In this document: positions 13,078 through 23,654 of the stretch, in pieces
Position numbering within the stretch: position 1 is the first letter of the stretch
Layout of the letters: the number at the start of each line of letters is the position of its first letter
NCBI GenBank assembly: GCA_964036275.1
Contig: OZ038435.1
Span: 29,617,521 to 29,681,520, forward strand
Direction of reading: 5' to 3'
DNA length: 64,000 bases
DNA from: Litoditis marina
Taxonomy: Eukaryota; Nematoda; Chromadorea; Rhabditida; Rhabditidae
The notes under the pieces: model-generated
Seen by the model: only the letters and a program-made list of their open reading frames with translations
What the model was told of the DNA's origin: nothing
Databases searched by the model: none
Made by a program: the position numbers and the translations under genes

Positions 13078-13452
13078 TTTCCTGAATGCATTGGCAACTT
13101 GATCGTTATTATAGCAATAATAATATTTATGATTACAAGTTCGTTTCGTTTCCAGAATGCACTCGCAACTTTTTTTATAATAACTATATTTATTATCATC
13201 AGTATTGTAAATCAGAAATGCATTTCGCAACTTCTTCCTCCATTAATAATAAATACTAATAATATTCATGATTACAAGTTCATTTCATTTCCAGAATGCA
13301 CTCGCAACTCCTTTTTTAAAATAATAATAATAAGTATGGTAAATCTGTCTCTTTTCTAGAGTGCACTCACAACCTCTTCCTCCATAAATATTAAATACTA
13401 ATAATATTCATGATTACAAGTTCATTCCCATTCCAGAATGCACTCGCAACTC
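13078..13452 (+). repeat. Tandem array of the TTR start-codon/acceptor edge
   Basis: The sequence around the TTR start, TTTCCAGAATGCACTCGCAA, is repeated upstream at about 13150 and 13288. More diverged versions lie at 13078, 13211 and 13351, alternating with a 140-bp dimer period. Each unit carries an acceptor-like CAG or TAG and most keep an ATG followed by CACTCGCAACT. Upstream ATGs run into early stops. The array is also present in unit 2 at 36304-36678. Confidence 0.8.
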
Positions 13453-15240
13453 CTTCTCTCGTTCTGTCTTTCCGTGTTCATAGTGTCGGAGGCGTTGTTC
13501 ACCCAGTCCGCGGGGGTGAAGGGAGTCCTGATGTGCGGCGACCGGCCGCTCGGGGGCGCCAAGGTCAAACTGTATGACGATGATTCAGGTTCGTTTTTAA
13601 GAAGATCAAAAGATCAACGAAAAATGAAAAGATTTCCCAGAAATTAACTGTACGACGATGATTCAGGTTAGTAGAAAGATCAGAAGATCAACTAAAAATC
13701 AATTGTGAAACGCTTGTGTTCGAATTCTGAGACATTTGACAGCGCAGCTTACGCGAGAAGATGAACTGCACGACGATGGTTCAGGTTTGTAAGGGAAAGA
13801 TCGAAAGATCAATAGGAGATCAAACTATTGGTCTTTTGATCTCTAGGAAGAGCCTAGGAGTAGAAACAATTCACAGCACTATGCTTACGAAAAGGTTATA
13901 CTGTACGACGATGATTCAGGTTCGTGATGGAAGATCAAAATACCAACAAAATGTCAAGAGATTGCTCGGAAGTGAATTAATAGTCACTCTCAGACGTTTG
14001 AAAGCACAAATTACACGAGAAGATTAAACTATGTTCACTTAGATTTGCTGATGGAAAGTCAAAAGATCAACAGATCGAAAGCTTGATCAGAAATAAATTG
14101 ATAACACACGCGAAACGTGATGACCATTCAATTTGTGAAAAGAGTTCCGCTCACCTTCTGTTTTAGAGCAAAATGTAAATCTGAATTTAATCACACGTAG
14201 TTAACATAAGTACATGTAGCTTTACAGGACCAGACCTTGATGATCTACTGGCTGAGGGAACCACCGACTCCATGGGGCAGTTCCTGCTCTACGGCCACAC
14301 CTCTGAGATCATGACTATTGATCCGAAAATCAATATCTATCATGACTGTGACGACAGTATCACGGTACGTTCATTTTCGTAAATACTTTATTAAACCATT
14401 AATCCTGGAACCAACAGTTTCAAAAACGTGTGCGAGAGTGGACAATGTCGTAAGGTGAACCTGAGCAAAACCGGCACGTACGATGATCTTGTTTTGTAGT
14501 TTGGTCCCAATGCGTTTCAATCCTCATTCAAAAATTTGTGCAGTGCTGGCTGATCAGAACACATCTCAGGACAGGCACACAGGCACCGTAGCAAAGTCTC
14601 CTAAAAAGGTCAGCTCCGAGCTGAACTATCTGGACACTACCTGACCCAGGTTTGGGTCACCCCCACTATGCTTGAACACGGGAAGTTGGCAACTATGTGA
14701 CCAGACTGTGATCTGGTCCTCAATCAGGCCGAGCTCACCACTTTCATGACTTTGCTACGGTGCCAGGTCATACTCTGTTGAGTGCCTGGGTTTTCGATCA
14801 AGGAGTGTGACTACGCTATTGTAGTTTGACTCCCTGTTTCCTCTATAGTTCACTTGTTTCAGCCGTGTCAACGCATAGTGTATACGGTACACTTGGCCCC
14901 GATGTGTTTGTAGTTGGATCCCCTAGATTCTCAGATCTGAAACCCGATCTTTCCACCTTCTATAGTTCACTTGTTTCAGCCGTGTCAACGCATAGTGTAT
15001 ACGGTACACTTGGCCCCGATGTGTTTGTAGTTTGATTCCCTAGATTCTCAGATCTGAAACCCGATCTTTCCACCTTCTATAGTTCACTTGTTTCAGCCGT
15101 GTCAACGCAAGGTCACGTTCCACGTTCCGAAGGACTTCGTTTCCTCAGGGGAACAACCGAAGACCTTCTTCAACATCGGGGAAATCAATATGCAAATAGA
15201 ATTCGACGGCGAGAGCAGGGACTGCGTGCACCGGATCTAA
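13438..15240 (+). CDS. Transthyretin-like (TTR) family secreted protein, copy 1
   Basis: Exons 13438-13588, 14228-14364 and 15097-15240 give 143 residues with consistent phases. An N-terminal hydrophobic signal peptide (LLLSFCLSVFIVSEALF) is followed by the family pattern GVKGVLMCGDRPLGGAKVKL, DDSGPDLDDLLAEG, TIDPKINIYHDCDD, PCQRKVTFHVPKDF, FNIGEINMQIEF. Length and motif order are typical of nematode TTR-like proteins, which are secreted. Some, such as C. elegans TTR-52, bind extracellular ligands; the role here is unknown. The ATG directly follows a TTCCAG acceptor, so the mRNA may be trans-spliced. AATAAA follows at 15299. Both introns and the 5' flank contain tandem copies of this gene's own exon edges. 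Its twin is at 36664-38466. Confidence 0.93.
13568..13925 (+). repeat. Repeated exon 1 donor edge within intron 1
   Basis: The last coding bases of exon 1 plus its donor (CTGTATGACGATGATTCAG, then GTTCGT) recur downstream. Copies end at 13666 (followed by GTTAGT), 13784 (GTTTGT) and 13919 (GTTCGT); the true donor is after 13588. The spacers (78, 118 and 135 bp) share AGATCAAAAGATCAAC-like sequence. A more decayed trace lies near 14030. Unit 2 keeps the array at 36794-37151. Confidence 0.85.
14495..14842. other. TTR intron 2 interior
   Basis: Intron sequence with two TGTAGTTTG-type miniature element ends (14497 and 14821) around a 320-bp stretch containing a short inverted repeat (AAGGTCAGCTCCGAGCTG). 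There is no coding signal. Confidence 0.4.
14843..15115 (+). repeat. 117-bp tandem repeats carrying the exon 3 acceptor
   Basis: TTTCAGCCGTGTCAACGCA, the acceptor plus the first 13 bases of exon 3, occurs three times exactly 117 bp apart. The exon positions are 14863, 14980 and the true 15097. Only the last continues into the TTR reading frame; the others meet an in-frame stop within about 50 bases. The spacer is TAGTGTATACGGTACACTTG and onward. The array is retained in unit 2 (38069-38341). Confidence 0.92.
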
Positions 15241-15298
15241 CTTCTCACCAGATATTGCCAAAAAAATATTATTAAAATGCCAATTGTACACAAATTAT

Positions 15299-15304
15299 AA
15301 TAAA
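15299..15304 (+). promoter_or_regulatory. Polyadenylation signal of TTR copy 1
   Basis: AATAAA 59 bases after the TAA stop. The identical signal follows copy 2 at 38525-38530. Confidence 0.7.
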
Positions 15305-15812
15305 CACTACTAATAGTGCCTACTGTTGCTATATTCGATGCAGATCACAACTGCGTTCGTGTTGTTTCAGTCGTCAAAATCAGAGAGAAACTATCCTTTT
15401 ATTGAGTGTACTATGATTTGCCAAACAGTACAAAACCGTTTTCCAATTTCATGTTGTGCTAACCAACCAATCACAACATTGGGTTTTCTCCCGTTCACAC
15501 TAAAATACCTAAAACCCTACTTGCAATGTCTATTCACTATTCACACTTGAAGATTTCACGAGTGGTGAAATGTGCTAGAAGGAAGATCCAAACCCAAGTA
15601 AATTCGCAACCATGTGGACATAAGCTACTAAGGTTCATGAGCAGATTGAACTCTTCTATCACTCTGCTGCGGTACCAAGTATCAGCAACACGTTCTCGCA
15701 TTTGACAAACATGAACGGCGGTTGAACTCTGTTACAGTCAATATTTGCCGACAAATTGACATGACGTGATTAGAGAAATGCACCTGGCAGGGATAATCAA
15801 AAAGGTGGAAAA

Positions 15813-15944
15813 AACACTGTCAGTCAATTACACAGTCACGTGAGGCTTGTACAACACAGCTGAATTGAGAAACGTGCAATTACAAAGTGCACGATGCCTC
15901 ATTAGAATGCTAGTTTCACGTGACTATTCAATTGACTTCTAGTT
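15813..15944. mobile_element. 132-bp MITE with CACGTGA ends
   Basis: Imperfect ~30-bp terminal inverted repeats (GTCAATTACACAGTCACGTG against CACGTGACTATTCAATTGAC) flank CAGAACTCAGAAACGTGCAA-type sequence. The family is widespread: 17143-17274, 39039-39170, 40369-40500, 44653-44742, 48564-48695, 56213-56345, 58559-58689, with partial copies near 10440 and 21188. Confidence 0.75.
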
Positions 15945-16548
15945 TAGAACATTTACATGGCCAAATTGTAGTTTGAATTAGATACATGTGAGAATTTACG
16001 AATATCGACGGAAATGTAACTTTATGAACTACAAACACAGTGGAATAGAGCGACATACTTGATACTTGGCTTGTTTTGGAAAAAGCGAACCCTAAGAAAC
16101 GGTCTTGTCACAGTTAAGAAAATGATATGTTCGAAAACTAATTTGCGCCGTATAAATGAATCAAAAACGTTTAACAGTTCTTACAGTCTGTTTGAAAAAA
16201 ACAGCGAAAATACTACCCCACAACAAAAACAACGAAATGAATTGTTTTGATAATTATCTACATGTTTGATGAAATTTCTGATCAGTACCCAATGACATCG
16301 AAATAGGGAAAAACCTGCACAATCAAAAAACTCGAAACTCAATACTCAAACACAAGATCCTGAACTCGACCAAATCATGTACATAATATATCAATATAAC
16401 TTTTGTATTTCTTTTAAATACAGTAGACAAGTAGATCAGCCATCGATTGAATTTCTCGAACTCAGCTCTATTGTCACCGGAGAGATCTTCTTAGTTTTCT
16501 TACGGATGTATGGCAAACGAAGAAACACTGTAAACATATTATTGTTGT

Positions 16549-16752
16549 TATAGTCGTTGCCGACGGAAAGGTGGGAGGGTACTGTATATCTCAATTTCCG
16601 CTGTGTACGCACACCTGTCTTCGGTTCCAAAACTTGCCCGTCACGTACTCTAATAGCGAAGTGGTTAGCGGCCTGCTGCAAATCTTTTGCTCGCAGGTTC
16701 GAATCCGGTGAGAGACAGAAGTTTATAATTTCGGCACCCACTGTGTTTCTCT
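16549..16752 (+). mobile_element. SINE-like repeat (family 1)
   Basis: Begins TATAGTCGTTGCCGACGG. It carries the tRNA-like boxes TAGCGAAGTGGTTAGCGG and GGTTCGAATCC and ends near TTCGGCACCCACTGTG. It lies in the last intron of the chemoreceptor, 22 bases from the terminal exon's acceptor side. The unit 2 copy is at 39775-39978. Confidence 0.7.
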
Positions 16753-17142
16753 TGAAAATTTTGGTATTTATACCTTTAGTAAACAGTGGTTTCAGACAAA
16801 ACCATGAAAAAACAATCATTGTAATTTTTTTGATGCTTTTGTAGTTTGATCATAGTGTGTTTCCGGGAACTTGTTCTCAACGATAGGATACAATTCAAAC
16901 GTAATCTCCCATGAGTCGTTGTTCATTATTATCTCATCAAGTTCTCTCATGAACTCTCAGTATAAAACTCACGAGATAGTAGAAACTTCCGGTACGGTTG
17001 AACGAAATAGAATCCGAAACAACAACTTATGATAGGGTATCCGAACAGAGCAGCAAAACCAAAGTGCTGTAAATGTTCAGCTAGACCTCACCCCGGGATT
17101 GTGGAAGTGAAAGTCATGGTGAAGAAAAGTCAAACAACATAT

Positions 17143-17274
17143 ATACTGTTAGTTAATTGCACAGTCACGTGAGACATGTTAAACACAGCAGAACTCAGAA
17201 ACGTGCAATGACAAAGTGAACGATGCCTTATTGAAATGCTAACTTTACGTGACTATTCAATTTACTTCTAGTAT
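17143..17274. mobile_element. 132-bp MITE with CACGTGA ends
   Basis: The clearest member of the family: ATACTGTTAGTTAATTGCAC at one end, GTGACTATTCAATTTACTTC then TAGTAT at the other. It lies in an intron of the truncated chemoreceptor, with the equivalent in unit 2 at 40369-40500. Confidence 0.75.
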
Positions 17275-17625
17275 AAGTATACAAAGACTAAAGAAAGCAA
17301 ATCAGAAATAAGATTTAAAACTATGAGACAAATGCTTTTAAGTTATAAAAGTTTTCACCTTGATCCAGTCATGTTCGAGCGTGTTCTGTGCCTTCAGCAT
17401 GGAAGAGAGAAGAGCGAAACAGACAGGAACTGATATGGTCACTATTGGGTAGACCGTCTGTAAAAGTTTTTCACGATGTAAATTTGATGACGTATATGTA
17501 AATGTTGTTCAGAAAAGATTACCACTGACCACAATTTTGGCTTATTCAATATTTTTGTAGTTTGATCACAGTGCGTTTCCCGACCATATCACAAAATTAT
17601 GCTGTTTTGAGAGATAATATTACCT

Positions 17626-17719
17626 GAGTACGTATGCTAGTAAGAGACGAGAAATAGTGAGGCAGAGCGAGAGACGCAGGATGGGATGAAGGGGCCGGGA
17701 GTTTCTAGCATACGTACTC
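17626..17719. mobile_element. 94-bp MITE (GAGTACGTATGCTAG ends)
   Basis: Perfect 15-bp inverted ends GAGTACGTATGCTAG and CTAGCATACGTACTC around GAGACGAGAAATAGTGAGGC. The unit 2 copy is 40851-40944. A longer relative (56511-56682) lies in the homologous region of the second chemoreceptor gene. Confidence 0.8.
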
Positions 17720-17811
17720 TGCATTTCTGAAACCTTCACTTCTTTCATGTCCATCACAGCTAAGATACCTCCAAGTATAATGTAGCTTATCCTGATGATG
17801 TGATATAGTCT

Positions 17812-17960
17812 ACACCTGCATGAGTAGCATACAGGTGGGCTGTTTCGCATGTGGAGATCAGCGATGATTTGTGTTTCTCACAAGTTTACTGTAGGTTACA
17901 ATATACGTCTGAAATAGACTGTACCTGCATGAGAAGCATATATGTGAGCTGTTTCTGAGC
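17812..17960 (-). repeat. Duplicated exon 6 donor edge of the chemoreceptor
   Basis: The 3' edge of the chemoreceptor exon (GAAACAGCTCACATATATGC, CTTCTCATGCAG, then GTACAG; exon end 17925) is repeated about 105 bp downstream as GAAACAGCCCACCTGTATGC, TACTCATGCAG, then GTGTAG (about 17850-17820). A second potential donor is thus created in the intron. It is conserved in unit 2 (41037-41186). Confidence 0.8.
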
Positions 17961-18524
17961 CCTGAAGGTAGCCGCTGACATGCTGGATCGACTCTGTCGT
18001 ATTTTACGCCACACGGCGGTGGAAGAGAGAATATTCGCAAGATGGAGGGCCAGCAGCCCGAGAGCAACCACCAGACCTGAATACACGTGTGAATCTATCT
18101 GACAATGCTGTTATCACGTGAAACGTGATAAGTTCACAACGTTGCTCAGCTACTACTGGTGTTCACATGTTGTACTTCGAGTTTTCACCCTTCTAAAAAC
18201 TCGAGAATTCTTCAAATAAGGGTTGTAGATTTGTAAAAACCGTTTGTAGAGAATTTCTGAAAACATCAATAAGTTGATGACTGAACGTTTCAATTTGAGA
18301 CTGTCATTCCAAACGAGACCGAAACCACCGTACCAAAGAGAAGAAACGAAGTTGAAGTTAAGTCGAGACAGACCAATACAGCCTTCTCTTCAATGTAGTA
18401 GTCCACCAAGAAGCGCAGGCTATCCGATTCCAACTGTGGTAACATGTCCTAAAAGGGGATGTCATATGCTGAAAGCTGACGTCATATTGTATTTTGTAGT
18501 AGACATAGAGCGTTTGTAACTTCA

Positions 18525-18527
<3 letters not shown>

Positions 18528-18590
<63 letters not shown>
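18528..18590. repeat. (TC)n microsatellite
   Basis: Pure TC dinucleotide run in a chemoreceptor intron. In unit 2 the same site has expanded to 41753-41846. Confidence 0.95.
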
Positions 18591-18593
<3 letters not shown>

Positions 18594-19623
18594 TGACTCA
18601 TGAGTTTCCTTTTGACTCCAACAACATCTTCACGCAACACCCAGTGATACGGGAGAAAAATAAAGCTTGTATTGTATTTTATGCACATTATTTCGCGAGA
18701 GGGAAATTCATCGAACATTTTTTCGACAAATGCATGTTTAGGTATAAGATCTCCCAGTTGTCTCGTGAAATTTACGCACGAGTTACCTCATGCGATCCAC
18801 ACATGATTTATTATTGATTTTTTAGATTACCAGCACAACTTCCTGCGAGATAGCTCTCACGAGCTGTCACGACCCTTTTGTTTGCAAGTTACTCACAAGG
18901 AAACACTTCTCACCTCAATCGAGATGAACGAGTATACCATACCCGTGCAGACAAATACACAATACACAGTGTTGATTGCGACCACAACTAGGCCACCCTT
19001 CCACGAGAAGGTGAACTTCAGAAGGGAGTCCTGAACGAAGACTATGTTTGAACTGCAGTTTGATTGACACACCTTGTTCAATCACTGGAGTGGTGTCTCA
19101 ACTGCACACACATTAGAACAGGAGAACAAGTTTTTTGAAAAACCTTATCTGATGAAGCCTGAATTCTCTAGGCTGACTACCATCAATTGACTTAGTGTTA
19201 GAGTGTCTTACGTATTTTTCCTGACCGACCCGAACGCCTGATTACTAAATATCGTCAATCAAATTGGCGCAATCATAACCTAGACTACCGGGGAAAGTTC
19301 AGACTACATAGTGAATTACTCCGTTTCAGTTGCAACTTGAAATTTGGCTGCAGGCTAACCAAATTAATCTATAACTGCCAACCTGTCGAAAAACGAGCAT
19401 CGACCGTGTGAAGCAGCAGTCGTTTATCGCCGTGAACACCAGAGTCGCGGCACATACAAAGACACATAGAAGTAGGGAAAGAGAGTGAGAACGAGAAAAG
19501 ATAGAGAGCAATTGAAAGAGTAGAAGGAAAGAGGAAACGAGAACTGGAGGGAGAGAGAGACAGAAACAGTGAGAGAAAGACAGAGAAAAGAGAAGAATAC
19601 TAAAAACCGTTTAGAATCCCTAC

Positions 19624-22083
19624 CAATTTGACAGCCTCCAACTTTGCTTCCAGCCATTCCACATCATTTCTCTGGTAGGCTCGAAGGATCTCGGCCGCCT
19701 CGTCTGCCGGTGTCCGCGAGGCCGGCGCCGGACTGAAAACAATACAATACAATAGAATAGATTTATTCGTGATTTAATACATGACTTTCACATAGTATGT
19801 GGCACTCCAAATGAGTAAATGGAGAGAAAAGTAGAGAAGAAAAAGGGTATGGTTACCCTGTTACGCGGCCATAATATTACATGAAATTTAACAGTGCTGG
19901 ACGACGGTTCATACAATAGTTCATTTAATTATTAACTTCATTATTTGTGAACATTTCACCTACACTACAAGTACAACGGGGATACACCATATGGGCTTCT
20001 TTTGTAAAACGCGAATGATATACTATAGTTGGCAATCTTGCACGAGTAAGACGACAATTCAAGCATCCATACGATGGGCTCGGTGGAGAGACCAAAAACA
20101 GGTCTTTGTCACAGAAAAATAGTGTACCATTGATACTCTCACAGCAGGAGGAAACCGGATTTACCTGGGTTTAGCACCGTACTTGGCAATTCTCTTTTTC
20201 GCCTTCTTCGAAAGCTTCTTCGAGCCGCTGGACTCCTGAAAAACGCTATATTCAAACTAGACAATACGTATAGCTCGCGCGTTCAATTGCGCAGTTCCGC
20301 TACATAAAATGTAGAGTTTCCACCGTTTTTGCTCTGCTCCCATGACAAAACTCGGGTACTCCCCCGGAAAATGCGAGACATGTACTGTTGTTTCCTACAT
20401 TCCTTTCTGCTAAGAAATTCAATGGAGCCGTCTCTAAAATTCACTTCCGTTTTAAAGAACGACGATTATGTGGTCCAATAGCAACGCTTCAGTCCTTTAA
20501 ACCGCAATACATTTTTCAATTGCAGTTTAAAGGACCGTTGTCACGGGATCGGGCCACATAATCGGCCTTCTTTAAGCTAATATAGATGAACCACGCCCTC
20601 AAGTTGTTCGGTAATTTCTGAGCTTGCTGACCTGAGAGGAGGCGATGGGTGGAGGGCTGAGCGCTGCCGACAACGAACGGACCGAGTCTAATCCGGGCTG
20701 AAAGGACACAACTATAGAGAAACTGGTCAATGAGAAACGATAAATGTTCTTATGGAGCACGAAACCTTTCCAATGTTAAAAACTTTTTATAATCATTCAG
20801 TTACACTTTTTTCCACTCTATAATTAGTAAAAATCTAAATTTTGTATCAGGATTCTGGTGGTGGGTTCGCTCAAGGAAGAAGGTCGACTCTGTACCGCTG
20901 TGTCTGTAGTTTGATCCCCACATTTCAGTCGAAAGGGAGAACTGTGCCGTGCATGCAGATCAAACTATAATTAAAAAAGGCCGATTTTGTAGACCAATCA
21001 TGACGCTTCAGTCCTTCAAACTGCAAAACATTTTTCAATTGCAGTTTAAACGACCGATGTCTCGGGATTGGTCCATATAATCGTCCTACTTTGAAGTGAT
21101 TTCCTATAGGTATATGGGGGAACAGTTCGGTCTTCAAACTTCACAGCTCTCGAAAGGTTGTCTAAACGGACTGCGAGCAAACTACAAACGCGAAACTGAG
21201 AAACGTGCAATGACAATAGGCACGATTCCTCATCAGAATTCTAACTTTACGTGGCACGACTTCTAGTTTAAGATAGCTGGGAAACGTGCCTGAGTAGGAG
21301 GAGTGAAGAGAGTGTCCGGTTTCGCCTCCACACCGAACTCTACCGTTTCCCGACCTCCTTCGATTTCCTTCGGAAAACAATATTAGTTCATAGAAATAGA
21401 ACAGAATACTTATTAAATCACAAATAAGATCAAAAGCTGAATACGAGAAAAAGCGAAATGATTCGAATGTCCCGAAGTTTCTCAGTGTTATCGTTTTTAC
21501 CACTCACAGTAAGATGTTGGACATGGGTGAAAAATAAAGAGTTTGCGGAAGTGCATAAATTTCGAAACCCCGCAAAAAGTTCTATTGTAGTTCACAGCTC
21601 TGTTTGGCCGAGCTAGTTCTTTTTCCATCATCAATTCGTTTCTCAAACGCGAACCAAGTTTGAATAAAATAACTTTCAGAAATGATTCAGCTCGCAAACG
21701 CTTCTAACTCACAAATACAGTAGTCTATCAAATACGCGCAAGCATTTACTTAGAATAAAAATTGGAGACCAATAAGCTCACTAATATCACATAAAGATTT
21801 TCTAAGAGTATGACTAAAGAATATTCAGTCATCAATAGCTCCTTCTTTTGTCATAAGTTGTAGCAATACTAATAAAAATCTAGAACATTAAATCAAAATA
21901 CCATAAATAATGTGAAAATAATATAAATTTACCTTGAGAAATGCCGGAGTGAGATGGGTGAACATGTTGTGGACGATGGGTAGTAGACTGACTGGCCAGA
22001 GCAGAACGGCCAACGAGGCCGTGTACTTTGGTCGCCATATTTGTAGTTTGGTCCCGAACGGGGTCGCACTGTTCAATGGTCGT
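19624..22083 (-). pseudogene. 3'-truncated copy of the unknown gene
   Basis: Exons 20632-20697, 20165-20235 and 19624-19732 match those at 9884-9949, 9417-9487 and 8875-8983 with splice sites intact. After 19624 the sequence runs into duplicated chemoreceptor DNA, so the last four exons and the stop are missing. The two upstream exons have lost their acceptors by the same change: TTTTCAG to TTTTCCG before the exon equivalent to 10622, and CTTTCAG to GTTTCCG before the exon equivalent to 11339. This copy is therefore very probably non-functional. Confidence 0.75.
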
Positions 22084-22854
22084 CGGAAACATTTCATAGT
22101 AGATTTTACATGTTTACTTTACAACATTTAAACGAGAAAAGTAAGTAATTAAACTTGGGTATTTAGCAGAAGTATACAGATTTTGTTAAAATTTTTCATA
22201 AACAGAAATATTACCGAAAGACCAACCTGATAACATACTTATTTTGTGCTGAACTGAAGGTCAACATTTGTGAAATTGAAACCGATTAGGGTTTCAGAGC
22301 ATATTTTTTTGAACGTGATAGACACGTTCCATGTTTGGTATGCTAATTAGCCGCAGTATTTTAATTACTCCAACTTCATTTGCTTTTGTCAATTGAGGTC
22401 GATAAAATAACTGAAATCAATGATCCAAATTAGAACAGAGCTACAAATGAAACTGATATTATTTATAAACAATCGTGGTGGTTATTTATCTCCCGATCTA
22501 TCGCGAATAAATCTATTCTACTCTATTCTATCTCTCTTTCTCTCTCTCACTCTCTCTCTCTCTCTCTCTCTCTTTCTCTATCTCTCTCTCGCTGTCTTTC
22601 TCTCTTCTATTTGCCGTCTCCTTCTGACTCACCATATCAGTTGACTTACCTCTCACTTGAGTTGTTCTTTGTCTCTCATCAACACTGAAAACCGGTTTCT
22701 CTGCCATTCAGATAAAGACGGAAATTGTAACACAAACAGTCCATTTCGACCGCCCAGTTCACGCCGTCACGTACGCTTTTTTCGGTAGTTTTTATCTTTA
22801 GAATAATTTTTAAAACAATTTCATATGTATTGGATACATTGTAGTAATTGTTCT

Positions 22855-23067
22855 CTGAGCATCCTGAACGGAATAAAGTGAGTGCCAAATATATAAATTT
22901 CTGTCGCTCGCCGGAATCGAACCTGTGAGCAAAAGATTCGTAGCAGAGCGCTATCCACTGCGCTATTAGAGCACATAACAGGTAAGCTTCGGAAGCGAAT
23001 ACTTGTGTGCGTACACAGCGGAAAGTGAGATAAGTACCCTCCCGCCTTTCCGTTGGCGACGACTATA
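22855..23067 (-). mobile_element. SINE-like repeat (family 1), unit 2 copy
   Basis: Duplicate of the 12110-12327 element with a few substitutions and a short deletion in the GTACTGTATATCTC segment. Confidence 0.7.
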
Positions 23068-23654
23068 GGGCCCACCAACTTCGGTGTCTCGTATCAGTGA
23101 TGATTGTTTTCTGTTGTAGCGTCTTTTCAGAATTATTTTTTGAAACCCTTATTCACGTTCCTGTATTCAACACTTCGTATCCGATGGGAATGTCCGACCT
23201 TCCATTGCTTGTGAGATTTGAATGGAAAATGTCAACTTTCATACCCCATGTTAGCAGAAATGTTCTAACGTAAAACGTGGATAAACATTACAAATTCCCT
23301 TTTATAGAACTACAAACTAGGTTGCGTTAGAGACCTTACACGCGGGTTTCATGTAGTTACTTTGTGAGATGCAACATTTTGCCTGGCTTTTCTTGAACGG
23401 TCAAATTGTTCTGGAAGTGAATTGGAGAGTAACGTGAAACGTCTGGACACATCAAAGTTTGAGAACGTGAAATTACAGGATGTAAACTTGCTGATGTTTT
23501 TTCACGTCCCAAGTAGGTATCCCTTTGTTTTTTGAAGTATAATTGGTCGAACCTGTCTATCTCCTACAGCTCTCCATGCATTTACCCGTACGTTGTAGAT
23601 TATTTTGGTTGTCGTCGAATTTGAGCTACTCACACAAATTGTTATTTTTTACTT

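Larger units (their letters stand above)
8709..19461. repeat. Tandem duplication, unit 1 (10,753 bp)
   Basis: This sequence reappears, apart from small differences, as 19462-23654 plus 36147-42714. The left edge lies in an intron of the unknown gene near ACACATAGAAGTAGGG. The right edge lies in exon 3 of the chemoreceptor gene, 8 bases inside that exon. The junction at 19461/19462 shows almost no microhomology. Unit 1 holds the 5' part of the unknown gene, a complete TTR gene and a 5'-truncated chemoreceptor. It preserves the empty site (11 bases before 12912) of the Helitron-like insertion found in unit 2. Confidence 0.92.
16436..19461 (-). pseudogene. 5'-truncated serpentine chemoreceptor (duplicate copy)
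   Basis: Exons 19383-19461 (partial), 18914-19030, 18334-18448, 17925-18076, 17359-17457, 16973-17066 and 16436-16527 correspond one-to-one to exons 3-9 of the intact gene at 39662-43452. Exons 1 and 2 and the first 8 bases of exon 3, including its acceptor, are missing because the duplication breakpoint is at 19461. The retained exons are open and their splice sites are intact, so decay is recent or transcripts may start from the fused upstream sequence. The encoded fragment has five or so membrane helices and the FVQPYRKF tail motif but lacks the N-terminal helices. Confidence 0.85.

Noticed and set aside
13063..13359. Isoleucine-rich frame upstream of the TTR gene
   Set aside because: It is the AT-rich start-edge repeat array translated; stops and repeats differ between units.
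16557..16844. 95-codon frame FRCVRTPVFGSKTCPSRTLI...
   Set aside because: It covers the SINE-like tRNA body and is repeated wherever that SINE occurs.
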